From Mesorhizobium sp. C432A (GTDB lineage Bacteria > Pseudomonadota > Alphaproteobacteria > Rhizobiales > Rhizobiaceae), in contig NZ_CP100470.1 of assembly GCF_030323145.1 (NCBI RefSeq), positions 3,823,001 to 3,887,000 of the forward strand: a stretch of DNA of 64,000 nucleotides, given 5' to 3'. The position numbers and the translations under genes were made by a program. Shown one piece after another: positions 55,187-64,000 of the stretch. Position 1 is the stretch's first letter; each line of letters begins with the position of its first letter. The notes below the pieces were generated by a model that was not told the origin of the DNA, searched no databases, and was given only the letters and a program-made list of their open reading frames with translations.

Positions 55187-57498
55187 ACCACCGCCTGCGC
55201 CTTGTGCGCCGCCTCGACCACTGCCAGCGCCGTCATATTGACGACGCCGCGCGACGTCACCGACGGCGTCAAGATATGCGCCGGCTTGTCGGTGCCAAGC
55301 AGGATCGGCCCGACATGCAGCGCGTCCATCATCGTGCGCAGCGCGGTCAGCGTGATGTTGGCGGAGTCGAGGTTGGGGAACACCAGGAGATTGGCTTCGC
55401 CCTTCAGCCGCGAATGCGGATAGACGCGCTGGCGCAGATGCTCCGACAGGGCTGAATCGGCATGCATCTCGCCGTCGCATTGCAGCTCGGGCGCAACGCG
55501 CGCCAGGATCGCCGCCGCCTGCCGCATCTTCAGCGCGCTGGGGGAATCGCGCGAGCCGAAATCCGAATGCGACAGCAGCGCTGCCTTCGGCTCGATGCCG
55601 AACCGCTGGATTTCCTCCGCCGCCAGAATGGTCATTTCGGCGATCTCCTCGGCCGTCGGGTCGACCGAGACATGGGTGTCGGTGAGGAAGATGATGCCGC
55701 GTTGCGAGATCAGCATCGACAGCGTCGACAGGTCGCGGTCCTTGACGCCTGCGCGTGGTCCGATGACCAGCGTCACATTGCGCAGATGCCGCTCGAAGCG
55801 GCCCTCGAGGCCGCAGATCATGGCGTCGGCATCGCCGCGCTTCAGCGCCAGCGCGGCAATCACCGTATTGTCGGTGCGCACCATGGTGCGCGCGGCCTCC
55901 GTCGTCACGCCGCGCCGGCCGGCAAGCTCGATCAACAGGTCGACATAATGGCGGTAGCGCGGATCGTCTTCCGGGTTGATCAGGCCGAAATCTACGCCCG
56001 GCTTGATACGCAGGCCGTAGCGCTTCAGCCTGACCTCGATGACATGCGGGCGGCCGATCAGGATCGGCTCGGCAATGCCTTCCTCCAGCACCACCTGGGC
56101 TGCGCGCAGCACGCGCTCGTCCTCGCCGTCGGCATAGATTACGCGCTTGGCGGTCGACGCCTTGGCCGACGAAAACACCGGCTTCATCACCAGGCCGGAG
56201 CGGAAGACGAAGCGGTTGAGCTGGTCGATATAGGCGGCGAAGTCGGTGATCGGCCGGGTCGCGACGCCGGTGTCGCAGGCAGCCTTGGCCACCGCCGGCG
56301 CGATGCGCAGGATCAGGCGGGGATCGAAGGGCGAGGGGATAAGGAAGTCGGGTCCGAAGATCGGCGTCTCGCCGGAATAGGCGCGGGCGGCGACGTCGGA
56401 TGGTTCTTCGCGGGCAAGCGCGGCGATCGCCCGGACCGCGGCCATTTTCATCTCCTCGTTGATGGCGCTGGCGCCGCAATCCAGCGCACCGCGGAAGATG
56501 TAAGGAAAACAAAGCACGTTGTTGACCTGATTGGGGAAATCGGAACGGCCGGTGCAGATCATCGCGTCGGGACGAGCGGCGCGCGCGACCTCCGGCATGA
56601 TCTCGGGATTGGGGTTGGCCAGCGCCAGGATCAACGGCTTAGGCGCCATATGATCAAGCAATTCCGGCTTCAGCACGCCGGCGGCCGACAGGCCGAGAAA
56701 AACGTCGGCGCCAGGGATCACATCGGCCAGCGTGCGCGCCTCGGTGTCCTTCACATAGGGGTCTTTCCAACGATCCATCTCGTCGGTGCGGCCCTTGTAG
56801 GCGACGCCGAAGCGGTCGGTGACCCAGATGTTCTCTACCTTGGCGCCAAGCGAGACCAACAGGTTGAGGCAGGCGAGCGCTGCCGCACCGGCGCCTGAGG
56901 TGACGATCTTGATGTCGGAAATGGTCTTGCCGGCGAATTCCAGCCCGTTGAGCACGGCGGCGGCGACGATGATGGCGGTGCCATGCTGGTCGTCATGGAA
57001 GACGGGAATGCCCATGCGGGCCTTCAGCTGCGCCTCGACCTCGAAGCATTCGGGCGCCTTGATGTCCTCGAGATTGATGCCGCCGAATGTCGGTTCCAGC
57101 GCCGAGATCGTCTCGACCATGCGCTCTATGCCCGGCGCGTCGATCTCGATGTCGAAGACGTCGATGCCGGCGAATTTCTTGAACAGCACCGCCTTGCCTT
57201 CCATCACCGGCTTGGAGGCGAGCGGGCCGATATTGCCGAGGCCGAGAACGGCCGAGCCGTTGGAGACGACGCCGACCAGATTGGCGCGCGCCGTGTAGTC
57301 GGCGGCGGTCGCCGGATTGTCGCGGATTTCGAGGCAGGGGGCGGCAACACCAGGCGAATAGGCCAGCGCCAGATCGCGCTGGTTGCCGAGTGGCTTGGTC
57401 GCCTGGATCTCGAGCTTTCCCGGCCTTGGATGCTTATGGAAGTAGAGGGCGGCTTCGTCGAGGTCCGAACGTGCCGTTTTCTTGTTCTCGCCTTCCAT
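55174..57498 (-). CDS. Malic enzyme with phosphotransacetylase-like C-terminal domain
   Basis: A 774-residue malic enzyme (malate to pyruvate and CO2 with NAD(P)+): [50 protein letters not shown], and [20 protein letters not shown] form the catalytic domain; the last 330 residues resemble phosphotransacetylase (DMNIL-type fold) as in the Sinorhizobium DME and TME proteins. Coenzyme preference cannot be told from sequence. It supplies pyruvate from C4 acids, a hallmark of rhizobia. Confidence 0.93.
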   Translation of the reverse strand: MEGENKKTARSDLDEAALYFHKHPRPGKLEIQATKPLGNQRDLALAYSPGVAAPCLEIRDNPATAADYTARANLVGVVSNGSAVLGLGNIGPLASKPVMEGKAVLFKKFAGIDVFDIEIDAPGIERMVETISALEPTFGGINLEDIKAPECFEVEAQLKARMGIPVFHDDQHGTAIIVAAAVLNGLEFAGKTISDIKIVTSGAGAAALACLNLLVSLGAKVENIWVTDRFGVAYKGRTDEMDRWKDPYVKDTEARTLADVIPGADVFLGLSAAGVLKPELLDHMAPKPLILALANPNPEIMPEVARAARPDAMICTGRSDFPNQVNNVLCFPYIFRGALDCGASAINEEMKMAAVRAIAALAREEPSDVAARAYSGETPIFGPDFLIPSPFDPRLILRIAPAVAKAACDTGVATRPITDFAAYIDQLNRFVFRSGLVMKPVFSSAKASTAKRVIYADGEDERVLRAAQVVLEEGIAEPILIGRPHVIEVRLKRYGLRIKPGVDFGLINPEDDPRYRHYVDLLIELAGRRGVTTEAARTMVRTDNTVIAALALKRGDADAMICGLEGRFERHLRNVTLVIGPRAGVKDRDLSTLSMLISQRGIIFLTDTHVSVDPTAEEIAEMTILAAEEIQRFGIEPKAALLSHSDFGSRDSPSALKMRQAAAILARVAPELQCDGEMHADSALSEHLRQRVYPHSRLKGEANLLVFPNLDSANITLTALRTMMDALHVGPILLGTDKPAHILTPSVTSRGVVNMTALAVVEAAHKAQAVVHFG

Positions 57499-57657
57499 GC
57501 GGCCGCTCCCTCAAACCTGCTTTGCAGCCTTTTAGCACGCAAAAATGGTTTTTCGCGACGCCAAATGACGCAAGGGCGGCTAAAACAACCGGGGCCGGAG
57601 ATATCGAACTATTTCAAACAATTGCGCTGAAATGCTGCCGATTATCCATCGAGCCCT

Positions 57658-58437
57658 TTAGAACGCGCTGACATAGAGGCCGCCATCGACCGGGATGTTC
57701 TGACCGGTGAGATAGCCGGCATGGACCGAGCACAGAAAGGCGCAGATCTGGCCGAACTCTTCCGGCGTGCCGAGCCGCTTGGCCGGAACGTCGGCGCTGA
57801 TGCGGGTCTTGCGCGCTGCGGCCGCTGCCGGGTCTTCCATCGTGCCGGCCTCATGCGGGCCGCGCAGCCGGTCGGTGTCGAGCTTGCCCGGCAGCAGGCT
57901 GTTGATGGTGACGTTGCGGTCGATCACCGTTCGTGCCACGCCGGCGAGGAACGAAGTCAGCCCGGCTCGCGCGCCGGACGACAGATCGAGGCCGGGAATC
58001 GGGACGTAGACCGACAGCGAGGTGATGTTGACGATGCGGCCGAAGCCGCGCTTGGCCATGCCGTCGATGACGGCCTGCACCAGTTCGATCGGCGTCACCA
58101 TGTTCTGCGTCACGCCTTCGAGGATCTTTGCGCGGTCGAGTTCGCGGAAATCGCGCAAGGGCGGGCCGCCATTGTTGTTGACCAGGATATCCGGGTCGGG
58201 GCAGGCGGCAAGGAGCGCGTGCTGCACGTCGGGTTTCGAGACGTCGCCGACGATCTCGGTCACCTTCACGCCGTAGCGTTCGCGCAGTTCGGCTGCGGTT
58301 TTTGCCAGCAACTCGGCATTGCGGCCGTTGACGACGAGATCGCAGCCGGCCTCGGCCAGCGCCATGGCGCAGCCGCGGCCCAGCCCTTTGCTCGATGCGC
58401 AGACGATGGCCTTCTTGCCCTTGATGCCCAGATCCAT
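57658..58437 (-). CDS. SDR-fold protein lacking the usual YxxxK
   Basis: A 259-residue Rossmann oxidoreductase: cofactor loop CASSKGLGRGCAMALAEAG, VNNNGGPPL, and the tail NIPVDGGLYV. At the catalytic position the serine region ITSLSVYVPIPG is present, but where Tyr-x-x-x-Lys should be, the sequence reads LSSGARAGL. This suggests a changed or lost reductase activity, as in some related clades. The start at 58437 fits the fold; the frame is open to 59292. Confidence 0.85.
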   Translation of the reverse strand: MDLGIKGKKAIVCASSKGLGRGCAMALAEAGCDLVVNGRNAELLAKTAAELRERYGVKVTEIVGDVSKPDVQHALLAACPDPDILVNNNGGPPLRDFRELDRAKILEGVTQNMVTPIELVQAVIDGMAKRGFGRIVNITSLSVYVPIPGLDLSSGARAGLTSFLAGVARTVIDRNVTINSLLPGKLDTDRLRGPHEAGTMEDPAAAAARKTRISADVPAKRLGTPEEFGQICAFLCSVHAGYLTGQNIPVDGGLYVSAF

Positions 58438-58557
58438 GACGATTTTCTCCTGTGAATGGCGCGGCACGCTAGCCCTTTGGCTGGCCCAATCGCAACCGTC
58501 ATACGGTTGTTGCATGAATCGGGGCATAGCCTGCGCGAAAGCAACGGTGACGATCTG

Positions 58558-59373
58558 ATGTCCGGTACAGAAACCCGCACTTTCCGCAGCATGTTCATAT
58601 CCGACCTGCATCTCGGATCGAAGGCGGCCAAGGCCGAGTTCCTGATCGATTTCCTGCGGTATCACGACGCCGATATCATCTATCTCGTCGGTGATATCGT
58701 CGACGGCTGGCGGCTGCGGCGCAGCTGGCATTGGCCGCAGAGCCACAATGACGTCGTCCAGAAACTGCTGCGCAAGGCGCGCAAGGGCACCTCGATCACC
58801 TATATCGCCGGCAATCACGACGAATTCGCGCGCCAGTTCCAAGGCGTGCATTTCGGCGGCATCGTCGTTGCCGACCGCGCCATCCACGAAACCGCCGATG
58901 GCAAGCGCCTGCTGGTCATCCATGGCGACCAGTTCGACACCGTCGTCCACAATGCACGCTGGCTGGCCTATCTCGGCGACTACGCCTATGACGCCGCGAT
59001 GGTGGTCAACCGCGTGGTGACGAGGCTCCGCCATTTGCTGGGTCTCCCTTACTGGTCGTTCTCGTCCTGGGCCAAGGTCAAGGTCAAGAAGGCGGTGAAC
59101 TTCATCGGTTCGTTCCAGACGGTGCTGACCGAGGAGGCCCGCCGCTCGCATGTCGACGGCGTCATCTGCGGCCACATCCATCACGCCGCGATCGAGACTT
59201 ATGAGAATGTGCAGTACATCAACACCGGCGACTGGGTGGAGAGCTGCACGGCGGTGGTCGAACATTTCGATGGCAAGATGGAGATCATCCACTGGGCGCT
59301 GGTGCTGCCCGAAGCACCGGACGAGCCGTTCATCCCCTTGCTGATCGAAGACAGGGTCGTCGAAGCGGCATAA
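58558..59373 (+). CDS. LpxH-like calcineurin-type phosphoesterase
   Basis: A 271-residue metallophosphoesterase: metal-binding DLHLGSKAAKAEF, VGDIVDGWRL, YIAGNHDEFA, HGDQFDTVV and GHIHHAAIE. It resembles UDP-2,3-diacylglucosamine hydrolases, but rhizobia usually use LpxI, so its substrate may differ. ATG 58558 is preceded by about 120 bases of intergenic sequence shared with the SDR gene. Confidence 0.85.
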   Translation: MSGTETRTFRSMFISDLHLGSKAAKAEFLIDFLRYHDADIIYLVGDIVDGWRLRRSWHWPQSHNDVVQKLLRKARKGTSITYIAGNHDEFARQFQGVHFGGIVVADRAIHETADGKRLLVIHGDQFDTVVHNARWLAYLGDYAYDAAMVVNRVVTRLRHLLGLPYWSFSSWAKVKVKKAVNFIGSFQTVLTEEARRSHVDGVICGHIHHAAIETYENVQYINTGDWVESCTAVVEHFDGKMEIIHWALVLPEAPDEPFIPLLIEDRVVEAA

Positions 59374-59477
59374 CCCTCCTGTTAATCGACTGGTCCAGGC
59401 AGTTTCGGACCGCTTTCGCGCATGTTAAGGGATCGATCTGCGTTGCAGCCCTTTGTGCAGCGTAATTGGATCGATTC

Positions 59478-60692
59478 ATGTCGCTGCCGCCGCTCTCGCC
59501 CGAACAACTCGTCAAGCCGCGCCATTTCGAACTGCGCATGAGTCTGATCTTCGCGACATTATTCGTGTCGCTGGGAACGCATGTGCCTTATTTCCCGCTG
59601 TGGCTGCATGCCCAGGGTTTCCACGCCGAGCAGATCGCCATCATCCTGGCGGCGCCGATGTTCCTGCGCGTGGTGACAACACCCCTGCTGACCGCGCTGG
59701 CCGACCGGGCGAAGGACAGGGCGGATGTCTATATCGCGCTGGTGGCCGCGACGATGGTGCTTTCCGCCGGCTATTTCCTCAACCCGACCTACGCCATGGT
59801 GCTTGCCGTATCGCTGGCGCTGACGGTGGTGTGGACGCCGCATTCGCCGATCGCCGATTCGCTCGCGCTGTCGGGTGTGCGCCGCTTTGGCTCGAACTAC
59901 ACCGCGATGCGCAAATGGGGCTCGATATCCTATCTCTGCGCCAATGTCGCAGGCGGCTTTATCCTCGCCTGGACGAGCCCGCAGGCCGTGCCGGTAATCA
60001 TCTTTGCGGCATTGTCTGCCGCGCTCGTCGCCGGATTGCTGGCGCCGCGGCTTGGCCGCCCGCGCCGGGCTTCGCCGCTATCTGCCGCCGACATCCAGCA
60101 TCAGGCGCCGAGCCTTCTCAATCCGTATTTCCTGTATTTCACCCTCGGCGTCGGCATCATCACCGCCAGCCATGCCTTCCTCTACGGCTTTGTCTCAATC
60201 TACTGGAAATCGGTCGGCATCAGCGATTCCGTCGTTGGCCTGCTGTGGGCCTGGGGCGTGGTGGCCGAGGTCTGCATGTTCGTGTTTTTCAACCGTATTT
60301 TTGCCTCCGTCTCAGTCGTCAAGGTGATGCTGATCGCCGGCGTCGGCTCCATCGTGCGCTGGATCGCCTTTCCGTTGATCTGGCCACTCGGGCTTGGCGT
60401 TGCCGGTTTCTTCGGCGTCCAGACCCTGCATTCGGTGTCGGTGGCGATGGTGTTGATCGGCCTGCAGAAGATGATCGGCGAAACGGTTTCGGAAGAACGC
60501 ACGGGTGCGGCGCAAGGCATTGCCTATTTCTTCAACGGCTTCTTCATGGCGGCGGTGACGCTGGCGTCCGGCCCGCTTTATGAGCGCTACGGCGTCGACG
60601 GCTTCCTGGCGATGATCCCGATCGCCATCATCGGCCTGGCGCTGATCGGGCTCGCCGCGCGTTCAGCCCCACAGCATCCTGTCAGGCGGTAA
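59478..60692 (+). CDS. MFS transporter, HcaT-like
   Basis: A 404-residue major-facilitator protein with about 12 helices. It begins FELRMSLIFATLFVSLGTHV and has FLRVVTTPLLTALADRAKDRAD in the loop between helices 2 and 3, and SLALTVVWTPHSPIADSL. It resembles the group of E. coli HcaT. The substrate is unknown. Its 3' end overlaps the dipeptide-epimerase-like gene by 30 bases. Confidence 0.85.
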   Translation: MSLPPLSPEQLVKPRHFELRMSLIFATLFVSLGTHVPYFPLWLHAQGFHAEQIAIILAAPMFLRVVTTPLLTALADRAKDRADVYIALVAATMVLSAGYFLNPTYAMVLAVSLALTVVWTPHSPIADSLALSGVRRFGSNYTAMRKWGSISYLCANVAGGFILAWTSPQAVPVIIFAALSAALVAGLLAPRLGRPRRASPLSAADIQHQAPSLLNPYFLYFTLGVGIITASHAFLYGFVSIYWKSVGISDSVVGLLWAWGVVAEVCMFVFFNRIFASVSVVKVMLIAGVGSIVRWIAFPLIWPLGLGVAGFFGVQTLHSVSVAMVLIGLQKMIGETVSEERTGAAQGIAYFFNGFFMAAVTLASGPLYERYGVDGFLAMIPIAIIGLALIGLAARSAPQHPVRR

Positions 60693-61646
60693 CACCAGCG
60701 ACCCCTGGTACACGAGGCCGGGCTGGCGGTCGCGGGCAAGCAGCAGCGGACCGTCGAGGTCGACGAAGTCGGCGCCTTGCGCCAAAAGCACTGCCGGCGC
60801 CATCGCCAGCGACGTGCCGACCATGCAGCCGACCATCACGCCGAATCCCAGCTCCCGGGCGCGGTCGCGAAGGGTAAGGGCGGCGGTCAGGCCGCCGGAT
60901 TTGTCGAGCTTGATGTTGATGGCGTCATAGAGGCCGACAAGCGCTTCGAGGTCCTTCGCCTCGTGGAGGCTTTCGTCTGCGCAGATCGGCACCGGATGCG
61001 CGATGTGGCGCAGGATGGCATCATGGCCGGCGGGAAGCGGCTGTTCGATCAGGGCTATCCCATGTTCGGCGGCGAAAGCGAGATTCTCGATGATGTTGGC
61101 ATCGGTCCAGCCTTCATTGGCGTCGAGGATGATGCGGCTGTCGGGCGCCGCTTCGGTCACGGCGCGGATGCGGGCCATGTCGTTGTCGCCGCCAATCTTG
61201 ACCTTGAGCAGCGGCCGCCCGGCATTGGCGCGGGCTTGCGCCGCCATTGCCTCCGGCTCGCCCAGCGACAGCGTGTAGGCCGTCTCCAGCGCCGACAAGG
61301 GCACAGCGTGGATGGCGTCCGCGACCGCAACGCCGCTGATCTTGGCCTCCAGGTCCCACAAGGCGCAATCGATGGCGTTGCGGGCAGCACCCGCCGGCAC
61401 CGCATCGAGCAGGTCCTTGCGGCTGATGCCGCCTTCTATCTGCCGGCGCATGGCCTCGGTGGCGTCGCGCACCCCCTCCATGGTCTCGCCATAGCGCTTG
61501 TAGGGGACGCATTCGCCCCATCCGCGATTGTCCCCATCGCTGATCGTGCAGGTAATGACTTCGGCTTCGGTCTTCGACCCGCGCGAGATGGTGAAGGTGC
61601 CGGCAATGGGAAAACGCTCGGCCTCAACCGAAATGACACGCGCCAT
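60663..61646 (-). CDS. Enolase-superfamily racemase/epimerase (dipeptide epimerase or DgcA-like)
   Basis: A 327-residue muconate-lactonizing subgroup enzyme. It has KVKIGGDN with the catalytic Lys, LDANEGWTD, LIEQPLP, CADESLHEAKD and NIKLDKSGGLT with the second Lys, and the MVGTSLAMAP tail. Close relatives act on L-Ala-D/L-Glu or, as DgcA in rhizobia, on N-acetyl-D-glutamate. No dgcN gene is adjacent, so the substrate is open. Confidence 0.88.
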   Translation of the reverse strand: MARVISVEAERFPIAGTFTISRGSKTEAEVITCTISDGDNRGWGECVPYKRYGETMEGVRDATEAMRRQIEGGISRKDLLDAVPAGAARNAIDCALWDLEAKISGVAVADAIHAVPLSALETAYTLSLGEPEAMAAQARANAGRPLLKVKIGGDNDMARIRAVTEAAPDSRIILDANEGWTDANIIENLAFAAEHGIALIEQPLPAGHDAILRHIAHPVPICADESLHEAKDLEALVGLYDAINIKLDKSGGLTAALTLRDRARELGFGVMVGCMVGTSLAMAPAVLLAQGADFVDLDGPLLLARDRQPGLVYQGSLVLPPDRMLWG

Positions 61647-61723
61647 AATTTTCTGCTCCGGCTATGCGACAACGCGTCGTCGGCAAATCGACAGGTACGA
61701 CCCGTCAGGCTAAACAGGACGCC

Positions 61724-62911
61724 ATGTTGACCATCGGCAAACGCGACGCAAGCGGCAACGCCGCCAAGGAGGCCGACCACCAGCCCCGCGTTGCGGTCGG
61801 CGAGGAGGGCGGCGTCCTCGGCTGCGCTTTCTCCGGCATCTGGACGACGACGACAGTGGCGCTGATCGACGCCGAGATGCGCAAGATCGAGCAGCGCAAA
61901 GGCTTCCAGACGCTCGCTTTGGATCTCTCCCACATCGAGAAGATGGACACCGCCGGCGCCTGGCTGATCGATCGCCTGGTCAGCGTCTTCGAAAAGAAGG
62001 GTGTCGAGATCAAGATGCAGGGGCAAAGCGATGTCGCCTCGATCCTGCTCGGCGCCGTTGGCGAAGCTGTCCGGCGCGAGCCCGAATCGCGCGGCGTCCG
62101 GCGCCCCAACATCATCCTCCGCGGGCTGGAGGCGGTCGGCCGCCGCATCTATGAGATGCGCGACGATTTCCTCGCCTCGATGAACATCCTCGGCGCCACC
62201 ATCGGCGGCGCCCAGATGAAGCTCGGGCGCGGCCATGCCATCAATCCGGCGGCGATCTTCAACCAGATCGATCGCATGGGGGTCGGCGCCATCCCCGTGG
62301 TGGTGCTGATGTCGGCGATCGTCGGCGCCATCGTCGCCCAGCAGGGCGCCTACCAGCTCAATTATTTCGGCGCCAACATTTTCGTTGTCGATCTGGTCGG
62401 CGTGCTGATCCTGCGCGAACTCGGCGTGCTGATGACCGCCATCATGATCGCCGGCCGCTCCGGCAGCGCCATCACCGCCGAGATCGGCTCGATGAAGATG
62501 CGCGAGGAGGTCGACGCGCTGAAGGTCATCGGCCTCAACCCGATCGGCGTGCTGGTGTTTCCGCGCCTGGTGGCGCTGGTGATCGCGCTGCCCTGTCTCA
62601 CCATCGTCGCCAATTTTGCCGCTCTTGGCGGCGGCATCCTAGCCGCCTGGCTTTATTCCGGTATTGCGCCGACGGCCTTCATCGACCGGCTGCGCGGCGC
62701 GATCGATATCAGCACCATCTTCGCCGGGCTGATCAAGGCGCCGTTCATGGCCATGATCATCGGCACCATTGCTTCCGTAGAAGGCATGAAGGTCGGCGGC
62801 AGCGCCGAATCGCTGGGTCTGCACGTCACTGCCTCGGTGGTGAAGTCGATCTTCGTCGTCATCATCCTCGATGGCCTTTTCGCCATCTTCTACGCGTCGA
62901 TCGAGTTCTGA
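61724..62911 (+). CDS. mlaE: MlaE-family ABC permease with N-terminal STAS domain
   Basis: A 395-residue lipid-transport permease. Residues 20-130 form a STAS-like domain (LALDLSHIEKMDTAGAWLIDRLV), then the MlaE fold from about 175: GVGAIPVVVLMSAIVGAIVAQQ, LRELGVLMTAIMIAGRSGSA, EVDALKVIGLNPIGVLV and the final VVIILDGLFAIF. It forms the membrane channel of an Mla-type complex with MlaF and MlaD encoded next. ATG 61724 is the family start. STAS fusion is common in alphaproteobacteria. Confidence 0.92.
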   Translation: MLTIGKRDASGNAAKEADHQPRVAVGEEGGVLGCAFSGIWTTTTVALIDAEMRKIEQRKGFQTLALDLSHIEKMDTAGAWLIDRLVSVFEKKGVEIKMQGQSDVASILLGAVGEAVRREPESRGVRRPNIILRGLEAVGRRIYEMRDDFLASMNILGATIGGAQMKLGRGHAINPAAIFNQIDRMGVGAIPVVVLMSAIVGAIVAQQGAYQLNYFGANIFVVDLVGVLILRELGVLMTAIMIAGRSGSAITAEIGSMKMREEVDALKVIGLNPIGVLVFPRLVALVIALPCLTIVANFAALGGGILAAWLYSGIAPTAFIDRLRGAIDISTIFAGLIKAPFMAMIIGTIASVEGMKVGGSAESLGLHVTASVVKSIFVVIILDGLFAIFYASIEF

Positions 62912-62912
62912 C

Positions 62913-63731
62913 ATGATGCGCAGAAACTCAAAGGCGACCAAGGCTGTGCAGGGAACGGGCGAAAGCGATATCGTGCTGTCGGTGCGCGACATCACCGTTG
63001 CCCTGGACGACAAGCTGATCCTCGACAAACTGGCGCTCGACATCAAGCGCGGCGAAATCCTCGGTTTCGTCGGCGCCTCGGGCGCCGGCAAATCGGTGCT
63101 GCTGCGCACGATTCTCGGCCTGCTGCACAAGCAGTCCGGCACGATCAAGCTGTTTGGTCTCGACCTCGAAAAGGCCAGCGACATCGAACGGTTGCGCATC
63201 GACATGCGCCTTGGCGTGCTTTTCCAGCACGGCGCCCTGTTTTCGGCGTTGACCGTGCAGGAAAACGTGCAGGTGCCGATGCGCGAATATCTCGATCTGC
63301 CGAAGAAACTGATGGACGAGCTGGCCTTGCTCAAGATCGAACTGGTCGGCCTGCCGCCGGACGCCGCGCAAAAATTTCCCTCGGAGCTTTCGGGCGGCAT
63401 GATCAAGCGAGCCGCCCTGGCGCGGGCGCTGGCGCTCGACCCCGACATCGTCTTCCTCGACGAGCCGACTTCCGGCCTCGACCCGATCAGCGCGTCCGAA
63501 TTCGACGAACTGGTGGTCAAGCTGCGCGATACGATGGATTTGACGGTCTATATGGTGACGCACGATCTCGACACGCTGTTTACCGCTTGCGACCGCGTGG
63601 CGGTGCTCGGCAACAAGAAAATCCTGGTCGAAGGCACGATCGACGACATGCTGAAAAGCGAAGAACCGTGGGTCAAATCCTATTTCCGCGGAAAACGGGC
63701 TCGGCAACTTGATCTTGCCGCGCGCGCATAG
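62913..63731 (+). CDS. mlaF: MlaF-family ABC ATPase
   Basis: A 272-residue ABC ATPase: Walker A GASGAGKSVLLR, LGVLFQHGALFSALTVQENVQ, signature LSGGMIKRAALARAL and Walker B IVFLDEPTSGLDP. It powers phospholipid movement between inner and outer membranes. One base separates it from mlaE. Two neighbouring ATG codons at 62913 and 62916 are possible. Confidence 0.94.
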   Translation: MMRRNSKATKAVQGTGESDIVLSVRDITVALDDKLILDKLALDIKRGEILGFVGASGAGKSVLLRTILGLLHKQSGTIKLFGLDLEKASDIERLRIDMRLGVLFQHGALFSALTVQENVQVPMREYLDLPKKLMDELALLKIELVGLPPDAAQKFPSELSGGMIKRAALARALALDPDIVFLDEPTSGLDPISASEFDELVVKLRDTMDLTVYMVTHDLDTLFTACDRVAVLGNKKILVEGTIDDMLKSEEPWVKSYFRGKRARQLDLAARA

Positions 63732-63745
63732 ACATAAGTGGGGCA

Positions 63746-64000
63746 ATGGAAACCAGAGCCAACTACGTAATTGTCGGCATTTTCACCCTGGCTGCAATCC
63801 TGGCGGCGTTCGGGTTCGTCTATTGGACCGCCCAGATCGGTGATCGCGGCGAGACGGCGGAGCTGCGCGTGCGCATTCAGGGTTCGGCCTCCGGCCTCGG
63901 CCCCGGCAGTCTGGTGCTGTTCAACGGCGTCAAGGTCGGGGTGGTCAAGCGCGTCTATTTCGACCGCAATGACCCCAATGCCGCCATTGCTACGACCGAG
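63746..64000 (+). CDS. mlaD: MlaD-family MCE protein, cut by the window end
   Basis: The first 85 residues of an MCE-domain protein: METRANYVIVGIFTLAAI with a single N-terminal helix, then the MCE segment SASGLGPGSLVLFNGVKVG and VVKRVYFDRN. It lies 14 bases after mlaF, completing the usual mlaE-mlaF-mlaD order. The rest lies beyond position 64000. Confidence 0.9.
   Translation, partial: METRANYVIVGIFTLAAILAAFGFVYWTAQIGDRGETAELRVRIQGSASGLGPGSLVLFNGVKVGVVKRVYFDRNDPNAAIATTE

Noticed and set aside
55462..56898. 478-codon plus-strand open frame
   Set aside because: It is antisense to the malic enzyme, whose motifs are clear; no independent support.

Overview
The window reads as chromosomal DNA of an alphaproteobacterium of the order Hyphomicrobiales, most like Mesorhizobium. 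This is inferred from the high GC content, the PurS/PurQ/PurL type of purine synthesis, the F1-ATPase zeta subunit, a B12-dependent ribonucleotide reductase with NrdR-type boxes, a long malic enzyme with a phosphotransacetylase-like tail, and several alphaproteobacterial DUF families. No species was confirmed by a search. I saw no insertion sequence, prophage, integrase, tRNA, rRNA or CRISPR array; the mobile-looking material is limited to short palindromic repeats.

Layout. (1) 159-16030 is a purine and housekeeping region, mostly on the minus strand: purB, then purC-purS-purQ, then purL, followed by a small membrane protein gene, a bolA-like gene and grxD. Interspersed are a MocR-type regulator facing a DUF1127 gene across two operator-like repeats, the ATPase zeta subunit, an HpcH/HpaI aldolase, a VOC protein, and a metallophosphoesterase gene broken by two frameshifts. 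(2) 16168-18519 holds a DUF2171 gene, a P1-family peptidase and a periplasmic binding protein. (3) 18699-24132 is a tightly coupled plus-strand set: flavin reductase, MoxR/CoxD-like ATPase, CoxE-like VWA protein, two XdhC/CoxI-family halves and a molybdopterin-binding/MocA-like fusion. It looks like the maturation machinery of a molybdenum hydroxylase, but the enzyme itself is not in the window. (4) 24165-31727 carries hydrolases, small secreted or DUF proteins, a candidate small RNA and an aldo/keto reductase next to a class V aminotransferase.

(5) 31732-37422 is a minus-strand run: a dimethylformamidase-large-subunit-like protein, a class III aminotransferase, a BKACE (DUF849) enzyme, a palindromic repeat, a GNAT and an HDAC-like deacetylase. 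The first three suggest a catabolic route from an amide or amine through a beta-keto acid; this is the best candidate for an undescribed pathway here. (6) 37592-47352 holds small genes, a GH25 lipoprotein, a LysR/DUF1127 divergent pair, a second and different SAICAR synthase, an envelope-protein cluster and a hicA-hicB module whose toxin gene has an internal stop. (7) 47359-64000 carries nrdJ with NrdR-like boxes, a glutamyl-tRNA synthetase, malic enzyme, an SDR without the usual Tyr-x-x-x-Lys, an LpxH-like phosphoesterase, an MFS transporter, an enolase-superfamily racemase and the start of an Mla-type lipid transport operon that runs off the right edge.

Recurring themes are start/stop overlaps that suggest translational coupling, three separate DUF1127 genes (two facing a regulator), and two families of long palindromic repeats, one of which has a short copy lying in frame inside a signal-peptide region.
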